A program made the translations under genes and the position numbers. The notes below the pieces were generated by a model, which had not been told where the DNA came from, made no database searches, and worked only from the letters and a program-made list of their open reading frames with translations. From Desulfacyla sp964522045 (GTDB taxonomy: Bacteria > Desulfobacterota > DSM-4660 > Desulfatiglandales > Desulfatiglandaceae), in contig CAZFSF010000074.1 in NCBI GenBank assembly GCA_964522045.1, forward strand, positions 1 through 14,048: 14,048 nucleotides of DNA, written 5' to 3'. Of this stretch, positions 6,675 through 14,027 are shown in pieces (position 1 is the first letter of the stretch; each line of letters opens with the position of its first letter).

Positions 6675-8668
6675 CACCAGTCCCTCCTTTTCTTATCCTG
6701 ACGGCCCTTTCCCTTGCCCCTGTTTCCGGCAACCATGGGGGTTGCTTTTTCTTCTCCCTTGAGGGAATTAAGGAGATTTCGTGCCTGTTCCTCTGTCATC
6801 TGGCCAGGCCTTCGACGCCTCTCGGCCCTTTTAGCAGTTGATTTCTCTGCCTTCTCCTTTGATTTCGCCTGCTTTGTTTGTCCGGCCGCAGACCCTGCGG
6901 TAGAACGATCCTGTTTGTTTTTCTTGTTCTCTTTGGCTTTTGCCTGAGCAGTGTCCTTATCGCCTTTTTCTTGTCCCTTCTTATCAGGTCTTGATTTTGC
7001 TTTTTCCTGGTTTTTATTCTTTTGCTGATCCTTTTTTTGTTCTCCCTGGGTTTTATTCTGCCCTTTATTCTTATCCTGGTTCTTGTCCTTCTTTTTGTTG
7101 TTGGCCTTACAACTTTGATTGTTTTGCTTTTTATTTTGTTTTTGTTTCTTCTTGAGGGCTTCTAACTTCTTCTTCACGAATTCCTGATTGAAGTGCGCGT
7201 CCTTATCATCCGGGTCGAGTTTGAGTGCCCCTTCATAGGCCTTGATCGATTTTTCCCAGTGTTTGATGGAATTCTGGGGTTTGGATTTTTCTGTCTCTTC
7301 TCCCTGCCTGTAGAGTGTGTTACCCATGTTGTAATAGGCCTTGTTTTGAAGGGGAACCTCCCGGACCTTTATTGCAGTCTGAAAGGCGGCTAATGCCTCC
7401 TTATATTTTTTCTCTTTATATGCTGCCGCTCCGAGGTTGAATTGCAACTGAGCCTTGTCAGGGGCTTTCTTTGCCGCTGCCTTGTACTCCTTTGCAGCGA
7501 GAGAATACTCTCCCCTGTTGTAGGCCTTTTCCGCGCTCTGCGGAGAGGCATAGCTTTTTTGAGATACGACCAGGAAGGCCAATAGTATGAGAGCAAGAGA
7601 GACCGCCTGAACTCCTTTTGCGCCCTTCAGGAGGCGTCTGTCAGAAGTCCTTATCACGGGGCCTCTTTTGCGCCGCGGCCTGCGGTCTGAGACTGCAAAT
7701 TCAATCACAAGAAGAATGAAGGCCAAGAGGAGGGGCCATTCAAAACGATCAACAGGTACTCTTTGCATCCGCTCTGATAATTCATGCTTTGGTACGAGGC
7801 TGAGCTTCTGTTTATAAATGGCATCCAGGCCTTCGGCCTGCTGGCCCAGGAGTTCATATTGGCCGCCTGTGGCCGCTGCTATATTCCAAAGCATCTTTTC
7901 ATCTAAACGTGACTTTATAAGCTGCCCCTGGTCATCTTTTACAAAAGAGCCTTTTCCTCTCCTTTTGAGAGGGATGAGTTCCCCGGACGGTGTGCCCACA
8001 CCGACTGTGTATATGGTTAGCCCTTTTTGAGCGGCTTCCTTAGCAGCGTTCAAGGCCTCACCTTCAAGGTCTTCACCATCCGTAACGAGGATCAATATCT
8101 TGTGATTGGCATCGTTTGAAAAGGCTGATTCCGCTTCACGGATCGCACTGGCTATGTCAGTCCCCCCTTGGGGTATGATGCCCGTATCCAAGGCATTGAG
8201 CGATTGTCTGAAGGCATCGTAATCCAAGGTCAGGGGACACATCAGAAAGGCGGTTCCCGCAAAAGGGACAAGACCAACACGGTCCCCCTCAAGTTTGGAA
8301 ACAAAGTCCATGATGCCTAACTTGCTACGCTCCAACCTGTTCGGATTGACATCATTGGCCAACATACTTTTTGATGTGTCCACGGCCATGAGGATGTCTA
8401 TCCCCTTCCGCTTGACCTCTTTCCACTGAAAGCCCACCTGCGGCCGGGCCAGGGCGAAAAAAATGGAAGCAACCGCTATGATGAGCATGATCCGCCTGGT
8501 CATCCTTCGGCCGGGGGATACGCCTTCCGTGAGCTTCTCCAAGAGATGCCCGGCTGCAAATCTCTGCAATGCGGTCTGACCTTTTTTTTGAAAATGGTAA
8601 AACCCAAAGCCCAAGATCGTGCAGGCGGCCAATCCTACGATCAAATAGATTGAATGTGCGAATTGCAT
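6674..8668 (-). CDS. BatB-BatC fusion: VWA domain plus TPR and Lys-rich tail
   Basis: This 664-residue protein joins two Bat functions. Residues 1-330 are BatB-like: two N-terminal membrane helices (about 5-24 and 60-75), a periplasmic or cytoplasmic VWA domain with an intact metal site (Asp97, Ser99, Ser101, then Thr170 and Asp197), and a third helix (about 311-326). Residues 355-372 form a fourth helix or signal-like segment, followed by BatC-like tetratricopeptide repeats (about 377-495). A 120-residue low-complexity Lys/Gln/Asn region (about 503-620) follows, then a C-terminal motif (PGQMTEEQARNLLNSLKGEE) that I recognise as typical of BatC proteins. The ATG has AAAGGA upstream. In Bacteroides batB and batC are separate genes; fusions occur elsewhere. 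The coupled junction with batD supports a common complex. The Lys-rich tail is not a coiled coil and may be disordered. Confidence 0.9.
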   Translation of the reverse strand: MQFAHSIYLIVGLAACTILGFGFYHFQKKGQTALQRFAAGHLLEKLTEGVSPGRRMTRRIMLIIAVASIFFALARPQVGFQWKEVKRKGIDILMAVDTSKSMLANDVNPNRLERSKLGIMDFVSKLEGDRVGLVPFAGTAFLMCPLTLDYDAFRQSLNALDTGIIPQGGTDIASAIREAESAFSNDANHKILILVTDGEDLEGEALNAAKEAAQKGLTIYTVGVGTPSGELIPLKRRGKGSFVKDDQGQLIKSRLDEKMLWNIAAATGGQYELLGQQAEGLDAIYKQKLSLVPKHELSERMQRVPVDRFEWPLLLAFILLVIEFAVSDRRPRRKRGPVIRTSDRRLLKGAKGVQAVSLALILLAFLVVSQKSYASPQSAEKAYNRGEYSLAAKEYKAAAKKAPDKAQLQFNLGAAAYKEKKYKEALAAFQTAIKVREVPLQNKAYYNMGNTLYRQGEETEKSKPQNSIKHWEKSIKAYEGALKLDPDDKDAHFNQEFVKKKLEALKKKQKQNKKQNNQSCKANNKKKDKNQDKNKGQNKTQGEQKKDQQKNKNQEKAKSRPDKKGQEKGDKDTAQAKAKENKKNKQDRSTAGSAAGQTKQAKSKEKAEKSTAKRAERRRRPGQMTEEQARNLLNSLKGEEKATPMVAGNRGKGKGRQDKKRRDW

Positions 8669-8696
8669 TTTTTATCCTTTCTATTTTAAAATTTTC

Positions 8697-8771
8697 TGAC
8701 AGGATTACAGGATTGATAAAATCTCTTGCTGAAAGCTTGCTTGGAGCCGATCTGCCCGATTAGTCCTGTCA
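8697..8771. repeat. Inverted repeat between batA and batBC (TGACAGGATTA type)
   Basis: TGACAGGATTA at 8697-8707 is opposed by TAGTCCTGTCA at 8761-8771 (10 of 11 pair), and the flanking ATTTT and AAAAT extend the arms. The first arm continues as ACAGGATTGAT. I recall dispersed repeats of this ACAGGATTAACAGGATT type in deltaproteobacterial intergenic DNA. It fills most of the 114-bp gap between the batA stop and the batBC start, where most joints of this operon are overlapping. Confidence 0.6.
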
Positions 8772-8782
8772 AAATGATAGCC

Positions 8783-9781
8783 TTACGGTAATCTGCGAAA
8801 TCGTGTCTGCCCTAAGATCAACTCAAATGCTAATAAGAGCAAGGCAGGCAATGCGGCCCATAGAAATATCTCGTTTCTATGTTCGAATTTCTTTATTTTT
8901 CGCGTGGTTTTTTCCAATTTGTTGATTTCGCCATAGATTTTATTGAGCGAGTCAGTGTCTGTGGCACGAAAATAGTGGGCGTTTGTCATCCGGGCAACCT
9001 TTTCCAGGGTATCTTCGTCAATATCAACCTTGGCCCTGACCAGTCTTCGGTTGCCGAGACGGTCAGTTACAGGGACCGGCACCTCACCGCGGGAGCCGGC
9101 GCCTATGGTATAGACCCTTATCCCCAATGCCTCCGCTGCCTCTGCAGCGGTCAGGGGCGAAATCTTCCCCGCGTTGTTCATCCCGTCTGTCAAGAGAATG
9201 ACGATTTTTGATTTGGCCTTCTGGTCCCTCAGCCGGTTGACTCCTGAGGCTATGGCAGAACCGATTGCAGTCCCGTCTTCCACCATACCTGTCTTAACGG
9301 TTTCCAGCCTCTGTTGGAGCCAATCGTGGTCCAGAGTCAAGGGGCTAACCATATAGGGCCGGCCAGCAAATGCAACTAAACCGATCCGATCGTTGGGACG
9401 TTCGTCGATGAATTTCGAGACAACCTTCTTGACCACGTCGATCCTGTTTGCAGGTTTTCCTTTTATGGTAAAGTCCAGGGCCTCCATGGAACCGGAGACG
9501 TCAACCCCTAAGAGAATGTCGATCCCGCTGGCTTCGACCTCGGATGTCCCGTGCACGATCTGTGGCCGGGCCAAGGCGATGATCAGTAGACCTAAGGCCA
9601 GCATTCGCAGTGTAGCCAGGCATTTCCCGGCCTTTGATTTACGCGCTCCGGCTAAGGCCTTAGCGGTCTGGGCCGTGGAGTAACGTACTGCCGTGGCCAT
9701 ACCCTTCCTCCCCTTCAGAAAAGCGAGAGGAGGGATCAACAGGAGCAGCCACAGAATTTCGGGATGGTTAAAATAGAACAT
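8783..9781 (-). CDS. batA: BatA-like VWA membrane protein
   Basis: This 332-residue protein has membrane helices at about 8-22, 57-74 and 307-325 and a VWA domain between the second and third. The metal-ion-dependent adhesion site is complete: Asp94, Ser96, Ser98 (DVSGS), Thr171 and Asp199 (LLTDG). Such domains bind divalent metal and mediate protein contacts. It is shorter than BatBC and lacks TPRs, as expected of BatA. The ATG overlaps the stop of the upstream DUF4381-like gene (TAATG), so the two are probably coupled. It is separated from batBC by a 114-bp gap holding an inverted repeat. The assignment is firm from topology, motif and order; the partner and substrate are not known. Confidence 0.92.
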   Translation of the reverse strand: MFYFNHPEILWLLLLIPPLAFLKGRKGMATAVRYSTAQTAKALAGARKSKAGKCLATLRMLALGLLIIALARPQIVHGTSEVEASGIDILLGVDVSGSMEALDFTIKGKPANRIDVVKKVVSKFIDERPNDRIGLVAFAGRPYMVSPLTLDHDWLQQRLETVKTGMVEDGTAIGSAIASGVNRLRDQKAKSKIVILLTDGMNNAGKISPLTAAEAAEALGIRVYTIGAGSRGEVPVPVTDRLGNRRLVRAKVDIDEDTLEKVARMTNAHYFRATDTDSLNKIYGEINKLEKTTRKIKKFEHRNEIFLWAALPALLLLAFELILGQTRFRRLP

Positions 9782-10632
9782 TATCTACCTCCTGCCACGG
9801 CGGCGCTGCTGTTATTCAGACCAACAGAGGCAATCGTTTTTTTGGGAATTAGACTCAGCCCCTTTGCCCGCAGGGAACTTAACAGAGCTAACAATTTAGA
9901 TTGAGTTGTGATGCCTTCCCCGCTCCTTTCTAACTTCTGGTCAGCGCTCTTTTCTTCCGCACGGGGCCTTGTCTTATCGACAAAGTCCCAGGCGCTCTGG
10001 TGCATTTTCTTCATCTGGTCCAAAGTAAGCATGTATCGCGCGAATTTGGCCAAGTCGCAGTGCTCTAAAAAATGATGCAAAAGATCAGCATACTCGCCTA
10101 AGTCTCCGGAAGGTTCGGCCGCGATCCGGGTCATAAATTCTTCTGTTGTGTGACGGGTAACCCACAGATCAAAACGGCTTTCAATATAGGTACGGATTGC
10201 ATTAGAGACCGCCACTGAGAATTCATCTCCCGTTTCAGGCTTCATCAGGGCCTTTGCCCGCTCTAATTGCTCAAATGCAATCTCAAATGCAAGTTTTGCC
10301 CGCAAGACCTTTCGCCTGCGAAGCCATCTCCACGCTGCTGCCGCAGCAACCAAAAAAAGGCAACCCCCTACGGCTAAATAGAGCCAGACAAGGGGATCAG
10401 GTATGTGTAAGGGCCCCCGTATGTCGCGGATATCATCAGCTATGGGTGGTGGGGCTGCAGTTGGATGCGAGAGTTGCAACTGCCCGGGCTGTGATTTTGT
10501 CGGCTGCGGCATTACAAGGTTGGGCATATTGCCGGAGATTGCTCCAGGACCATTTGCTGCCAAGGAGATACCTCCGGCCATGAAAAGGATTAGGCCCATC
10601 AGGGCAATACCGGCTTGGATATCGCGTCTCAT
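9781..10632 (-). CDS. DUF4381-like membrane protein of Bat/MoxR operon
   Basis: A 283-residue protein with a signal peptide (about residues 7-26), a Pro/Gln-rich periplasmic stretch (38-80), one membrane helix (about 82-101) followed by a WRWLRRRK stop-transfer sequence, and a largely helical cytoplasmic domain. The helical domain contains the RTYIESRFDLWVTRHTTEEF-like segment that I associate with the small-protein partner gene between DUF58 and VWA genes (DUF4381-type), at about 145-170. No catalytic motif was seen. It is linked to DUF58 by a TGATG junction and to batA by TAATG, so all three are probably co-translated. The ATG at 10630-10632 is chosen over TTG at 10635, since AGGAG is nine bases upstream. 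Exact family membership is inferred from position and topology, not proven. Confidence 0.7.
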   Translation of the reverse strand: MRRDIQAGIALMGLILFMAGGISLAANGPGAISGNMPNLVMPQPTKSQPGQLQLSHPTAAPPPIADDIRDIRGPLHIPDPLVWLYLAVGGCLFLVAAAAAWRWLRRRKVLRAKLAFEIAFEQLERAKALMKPETGDEFSVAVSNAIRTYIESRFDLWVTRHTTEEFMTRIAAEPSGDLGEYADLLHHFLEHCDLAKFARYMLTLDQMKKMHQSAWDFVDKTRPRAEEKSADQKLERSGEGITTQSKLLALLSSLRAKGLSLIPKKTIASVGLNNSSAAVAGGR

Positions 10633-11543
10633 CAATGTCTTCTCCTTTCTCTCGAACTGAAAAAATTGAGCAATTCAGGTAGATAGGCCTTATCAGTGGA
10701 GAGTTCTAACAGGTCTACTCCCGATGATCGGATCGATCGCCTTAGCTCGCTACGCCGTTCATCGGCTAATGCGGTAAAGCCGTTTCTGATTTCGTCCCTA
10801 TCAGTATCCAACTCAACCTGCTCGCCTGTCTCGGAATCTTCAATGGTCAAGAGCCCTATATCAGGCAGTTCCCTTTCCCGTGGATCATTTATTGATACTG
10901 CTACGAGATCATGGTGTTTATTTGTTATCTGCAGTTTTGGTCTGAGGCCTTGAAGGGAATCTTCAAAGTCCCCTGGGAGACAGAAATCAGATATGAGAAA
11001 AGCCACTGCCCGCCTCTTAATCACCTGATTTGTAAAATCCATGGCCGCCGCTATGTCTGTGCGTGTACCTTCGGGCTGGAAAAAGAGGATCTCCCTGATT
11101 ACCCGAAGGATATGGGTCCGCCCCTTGCCAGGGGGGATGTATAGCTCGGTCTCATCAGAGAACAAGATCAATCCCACCTTATCGTTATTGCGAACCGCTG
11201 AGAATGCGAGTACGCTTCCCAATTCAGCCATCATCTCCCGTTTGCTCTGGGTGGCGGAGCCAAATTCACCCGAGGCGCTGACGTCGATGATGAGCATAAT
11301 GGTCAGCTCTCGTTCCTCTGTGAATTTCTTTACATAGGTTCGTCCTGTACGTGCGGTTACGTTCCAGTCGATAGACCGCACATCATCGCCTGGAACGTAT
11401 TCCCTTACCTCATCGAAGTCCATGCCGCGCCCCTTGAAGACAGAATGGTAATGTCCTGCAAGGGTGTCATCTACCAGGCGGTTTGTCTTTATCTCAACCT
11501 GACGGACTTTTTTGAGAATCTCGCTGCTTATGTGGGTGTCCAT
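10632..11543 (-). CDS. DUF58 family protein with VWA-like fold
   Basis: This 303-residue soluble protein contains the DUF58 signature FKGRGMDFDEVREYVPGDDV, then RSIDWNVTARTG (about residues 36-67), followed by a VWA-like domain with the metal site DVSAS (Asp87, Ser89, Ser91). DUF58 proteins are usual partners of MoxR ATPases. No membrane segment was seen. The true start is the ATG at 11541-11543, which has AAAGGA about seven bases upstream and gives a normal family length. A frame 41 codons longer (to 11666) would be encoded by the inverted-repeat element at 11568-11674 and should not be translated. The stop overlaps the next gene (TGATG). Confidence 0.9.
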   Translation of the reverse strand: MDTHISSEILKKVRQVEIKTNRLVDDTLAGHYHSVFKGRGMDFDEVREYVPGDDVRSIDWNVTARTGRTYVKKFTEERELTIMLIIDVSASGEFGSATQSKREMMAELGSVLAFSAVRNNDKVGLILFSDETELYIPPGKGRTHILRVIREILFFQPEGTRTDIAAAMDFTNQVIKRRAVAFLISDFCLPGDFEDSLQGLRPKLQITNKHHDLVAVSINDPRERELPDIGLLTIEDSETGEQVELDTDRDEIRNGFTALADERRSELRRSIRSSGVDLLELSTDKAYLPELLNFFSSRERRRH

Positions 11544-11567
11544 GCTCTTTTCCTTTCTGAAACAGTT

Positions 11568-11674
11568 AGAGACCTTTGAAAAACGCCCCCTTTCGAGGTC
11601 TGTGCTTATCTGCCAAATTTCGGCGTCAGGCTCATCCCGCCTATCGGGATCTTCGACAGAGTTCAAAGGTCTCT
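11568..11674. mobile_element. Short inverted-repeat element between moxR and DUF58 gene (MITE-like)
   Basis: A perfect 13-bp inverted repeat (AGAGACCTTTGAA at 11568-11580, TTCAAAGGTCTCT at 11662-11674) bounds a 107-bp segment that starts one base past the moxR stop codon. The interior carries two further small palindromes (near 11608-11620, and ATCCCG paired with CGGGAT near 11634-11650). It has no coding role of its own, and it would fold into a long hairpin in the moxR transcript. It resembles dispersed repeats of Desulfobacterota that I recall beginning with this AGAGACCTTTGAAAAACG, but I cannot confirm that. No target duplication is obvious. Confidence 0.55.
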
Positions 11675-11675
11675 C

Positions 11676-12761
11676 TTAGGGTACTGGAATGGTATCCAGG
11701 ACTTTCTGGACAATGTCATCGCTTGTTAGTGCCTCTGCCTCTGCCTCATAGGTGATGCTGACACGATGCCTGAGCACGTCCATGGCAATCGACTTGACAT
11801 CTTCCGGGGTGACATATCCGCGGCCCTGAAGGAATGCCAGAGATTTACTCGCTGTCTTGAGGTTGATGGTTGCCCTGGGTGAAGCTCCGTTCCGGATGTA
11901 CGGCTTCAGGTCAAGCCCATAGGTCTCGGGATCGCGCGTTGCATACACCAGACTAACGATATACTCCTTGACTTTTTCGTCCATATAGATGGTGTTTACC
12001 ACTTGGCGCGCCCTGATGATGTCATCTACCTGAACGACTTGATTCACCTGAATGGATTGGTCTATGGTTTCAACTACGTCCAAAATAATCCGTTCTTCAG
12101 AGACCGAGGGGTAGGTAATGATCACCTTCAACATAAAACGGTCTACCTGTGCCTCGGGCAGAGGGTAGGTGCCCTCCTGCTCAATCGGGTTTTGCGTGGC
12201 CATGACTAAGAATGGATCGGGGAGTGCATAGCTCTTTTCTCCGATCGTGACTTGTCTCTCCTGCATTGCCTCAAGTAAGGCGCTCTGGACCTTTGCAGGC
12301 GCCCGGTTGATCTCGTCTGCCAAAACAAGGTTGCTAAATACAGGCCCGTGTTTGACTACAAAGGAGACATCCTTCGGGTTATAGATCTCAGTGCCGATAA
12401 TATCCGCCGGCAACATATCCGGTGTGAATTGAATCCTCCTGAATCCGGTCTGAATCGCTGAAGCCAATGTCCTAAGGGCTAATGTTTTGGCTAAACCAGG
12501 CACACCCTCAAGAAGGATATGGCCATTGGAGATGAGTCCTACGAGGAGACGGTCAATAAGATGTTTCTGCCCGACGATCACACGTCCCATCTCCTGCTCC
12601 AAGGGCCTCACCCATGCTGAGGCCTTCTGCACGGAATCACTAATCGTCTGGATACTGGTAAACTGGGGCGCAGGTCTTGGGTTGGTCCCGGTTGTATTTG
12701 ACGGGGGCTGATACGTCCCCAATCCTCCCTCCTGAAACTGTTCTGATGTTTGAATGTCCAT
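11676..12761 (-). CDS. moxR: MoxR family AAA+ ATPase
   Basis: A 361-residue AAA+ protein with Walker A at about residues 85-93 (EGVPGLAKT), Walker B at 145-150 (LVLADE), sensor 1 at 188-191 (ATQN) and sensor 2 around Arg296 (GASPR), followed by the MoxR C-terminal lid. A 50-residue Thr/Pro-rich N-terminus precedes the ATPase core. MoxR proteins are cytosolic hexameric ATPases that act as chaperones for VWA-domain proteins; here three candidate clients are encoded just downstream. The start is the ATG at 12759-12761, five bases after AAAGGAG; a longer frame (to 12845) lacks any binding site. It is the first gene of the cluster. No convincing promoter was seen upstream. Confidence 0.95.
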   Translation of the reverse strand: MDIQTSEQFQEGGLGTYQPPSNTTGTNPRPAPQFTSIQTISDSVQKASAWVRPLEQEMGRVIVGQKHLIDRLLVGLISNGHILLEGVPGLAKTLALRTLASAIQTGFRRIQFTPDMLPADIIGTEIYNPKDVSFVVKHGPVFSNLVLADEINRAPAKVQSALLEAMQERQVTIGEKSYALPDPFLVMATQNPIEQEGTYPLPEAQVDRFMLKVIITYPSVSEERIILDVVETIDQSIQVNQVVQVDDIIRARQVVNTIYMDEKVKEYIVSLVYATRDPETYGLDLKPYIRNGASPRATINLKTASKSLAFLQGRGYVTPEDVKSIAMDVLRHRVSITYEAEAEALTSDDIVQKVLDTIPVP

Positions 12762-13388
12762 GATCTCTCCTTTCTTTAAATGTCTCATTATGAGTGGGTG
12801 GCCAAAAAAAGGCCTTTCCCGCTGAAGTTGAAGGGAAAATAACATTCAAATCTTGCAACAACCTTTCCGGAACATTACAAGTTGGTAATGCTTAAAAAAA
12901 TTTAATATTGAATATTGACGATTGTCGGAGCGAAGCGGCCTTCGGCTCGTAAAACCTATGCCCGGGAGAGATACTGGGGGGGGCCATCACGCTGAAGACG
13001 TGATCTTCGGCATTTAGCCAGTTATCGGATCCGACAATTTGGGAATCGGCATAGTCAACAGGGTATTCTTGAGCCTTTGGCAATGCATTCGCTTCGGGTG
13101 GAACAGAGGGAATGACATTCTGGGTGACAAAGAACGGAAGGATGTCATTCGTCTTATGGGTGAAGTTTCGAGGCCCTGAACCCGGAAGTCCCTCAGCAAT
13201 CAAGACTGGTTAAGGATCATGGACCTGAAAAGTCTCTAGGCTAACTGACTGCGGTTCTGGAGTGTAATTCTGGGATGTTCCGGAAAACCTTAGAGGATAC
13301 GTGAAGCCGGGAAAAACGACAGAGATTTGATGGGCTTAACGCATTAATCAGGAGCGGCACCAATTACTACTATCTTTTTCGATCCGGC
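12762..13388. other. Gene-poor region between moxR and toxin-antitoxin module
   Basis: This 627-base stretch must contain the moxR leader and promoter but has no intact gene I can support. It includes AT-rich DNA near 12890-12915, a G8 run at 12976-12983, an ATCACG/CGTGAT hairpin (12986-12991 with 12999-13004), and a perfect 9-bp inverted repeat (13110-13118 with 13142-13150). The + strand has a frame (about 12921-13180) interrupted by TAG near 13014. Its second half reads RGNDILGDKERKDVIRLMGE, loosely reminiscent of an IS200-like/REP-associated transposase. The two minus strand frames here show no recognisable motif. Confidence 0.4.
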
Positions 13389-13417
13389 TTGACAGTAAGA
13401 ATATGAGGGGTTAAAAT
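13389..13417 (+). promoter_or_regulatory. Sigma-70-type promoter of the toxin-antitoxin operon
   Basis: A perfect -35 TTGACA (13389-13394) is separated by 17 bases from a -10 TAAAAT (13412-13417). Transcription would begin near 13424, about 30 bases before the antitoxin start. Phd/YefM antitoxins usually autorepress, so an operator is expected around here, but no clear palindrome was identified. Confidence 0.75.
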
Positions 13418-13442
13418 GATCTGAATTCTAGTCGACCAAAAT

Positions 13443-13448
13443 GGAGGT
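13443..13448 (+). promoter_or_regulatory. Ribosome binding site that fixes the antitoxin start
   Basis: GGAGGT lies seven bases before the ATG at 13456. It overlaps the upstream in-frame ATG at 13441, ruling that ATG out as the main start. Confidence 0.8.
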
Positions 13449-13455
13449 CCGAAAA

Positions 13456-13719
13456 ATGGAGACATTATCCCTTTCCGAGGCAAAGATTAAACTTAGTCGG
13501 CTTATAGATAAGGTCAGTACTACGGATGAGGAGATCGTTATTACAAAGAACGGTCGTCCCGCCGCGGTCCTTGTTAGCCCGGATGAATTTGAGGGTTGGA
13601 ATGAGACCCTTTTCATCCGTTCCGATCCTGGTTTTCTAAAAGAAATCAAGAAGGGTATCAGAACGTTAAAGCAAAACAAGGCAAAACTCTACACCCTTGA
13701 AGAACTTTTCAAGGAATAG
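13456..13719 (+). CDS. Phd/YefM family type II antitoxin
   Basis: An 87-residue protein beginning METLSLSEAKIKLSRLIDKV, the usual start of Phd/YefM antitoxins, then the conserved EEIVITKNGRPAAVLVSPDEFE block (about 23-44). This N-terminal region dimerises and binds operator DNA. The Lys-rich C-terminal tail (about 60-87, ending LYTLEELFKE) probably binds and inhibits the toxin. The start at 13456 is set by GGAGGT seven bases upstream and by family length; an ATG five codons earlier lacks a site. A strong promoter lies just upstream and the toxin gene follows after five bases, the standard antitoxin-first order. Such operons are usually autorepressed by the antitoxin and the complex. Confidence 0.92.
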   Translation: METLSLSEAKIKLSRLIDKVSTTDEEIVITKNGRPAAVLVSPDEFEGWNETLFIRSDPGFLKEIKKGIRTLKQNKAKLYTLEELFKE

Positions 13720-13724
13720 GCAGG

Positions 13725-14027
13725 ATGCCTATGTATAAGCTTAGAGTACCCGATCACCTGGCCGAATTTATTCGGGGCCTCCACCCTGAAATAAAGAGGA
13801 AGATCAAAGGCTCGCTCAAGAATATTGCCATGGAACCCGACTCCGGGAAGCCTCTGAAAGAAGAATTAGAAGGGCTGAGAAGCTTCCGGGTTAGCAGGTT
13901 CAGAATCGTTTATCAAATAGCCGAGCCAAGAGAGATTCAGATTATTGCAATCGGGCCGCGTGAGCGAATATATGAAGAGACCTACCGTCTCATCAGGAAG
14001 GAGAGTAAGGGACTCTCAAAAAAATAG
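13725..14027 (+). CDS. RelE/ParE family toxin
   Basis: A 100-residue basic protein with the RelE/ParE layout: N-terminal strand (MYKLRVPDHL), two helices (about residues 11-36), then the strand block LRSFRVSRFRIVYQIAE (about 51-67) and the C-terminal IIAIGPRERIYEE segment, where mRNA-interferase residues usually sit. RelE types cleave ribosome-bound mRNA and ParE types poison gyrase; the sequence does not decide which. It is preceded by the antitoxin gene after a five-base gap. The ATG at 13725 is a possible start; the ATG two codons later (13731) has AGG six bases upstream and gives MYKLRVPD, closer to the family norm. The gene is complete, ending 21 bases before the window edge. Confidence 0.9.
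   Translation: MPMYKLRVPDHLAEFIRGLHPEIKRKIKGSLKNIAMEPDSGKPLKEELEGLRSFRVSRFRIVYQIAEPREIQIIAIGPRERIYEETYRLIRKESKGLSKK

Noticed and set aside
12892..13203. Minus strand frames of 103 and 61 codons
   Set aside because: No plausible ribosome binding site or family motif, and the composition does not look coding. The region carries inverted repeats and degenerate traces instead.
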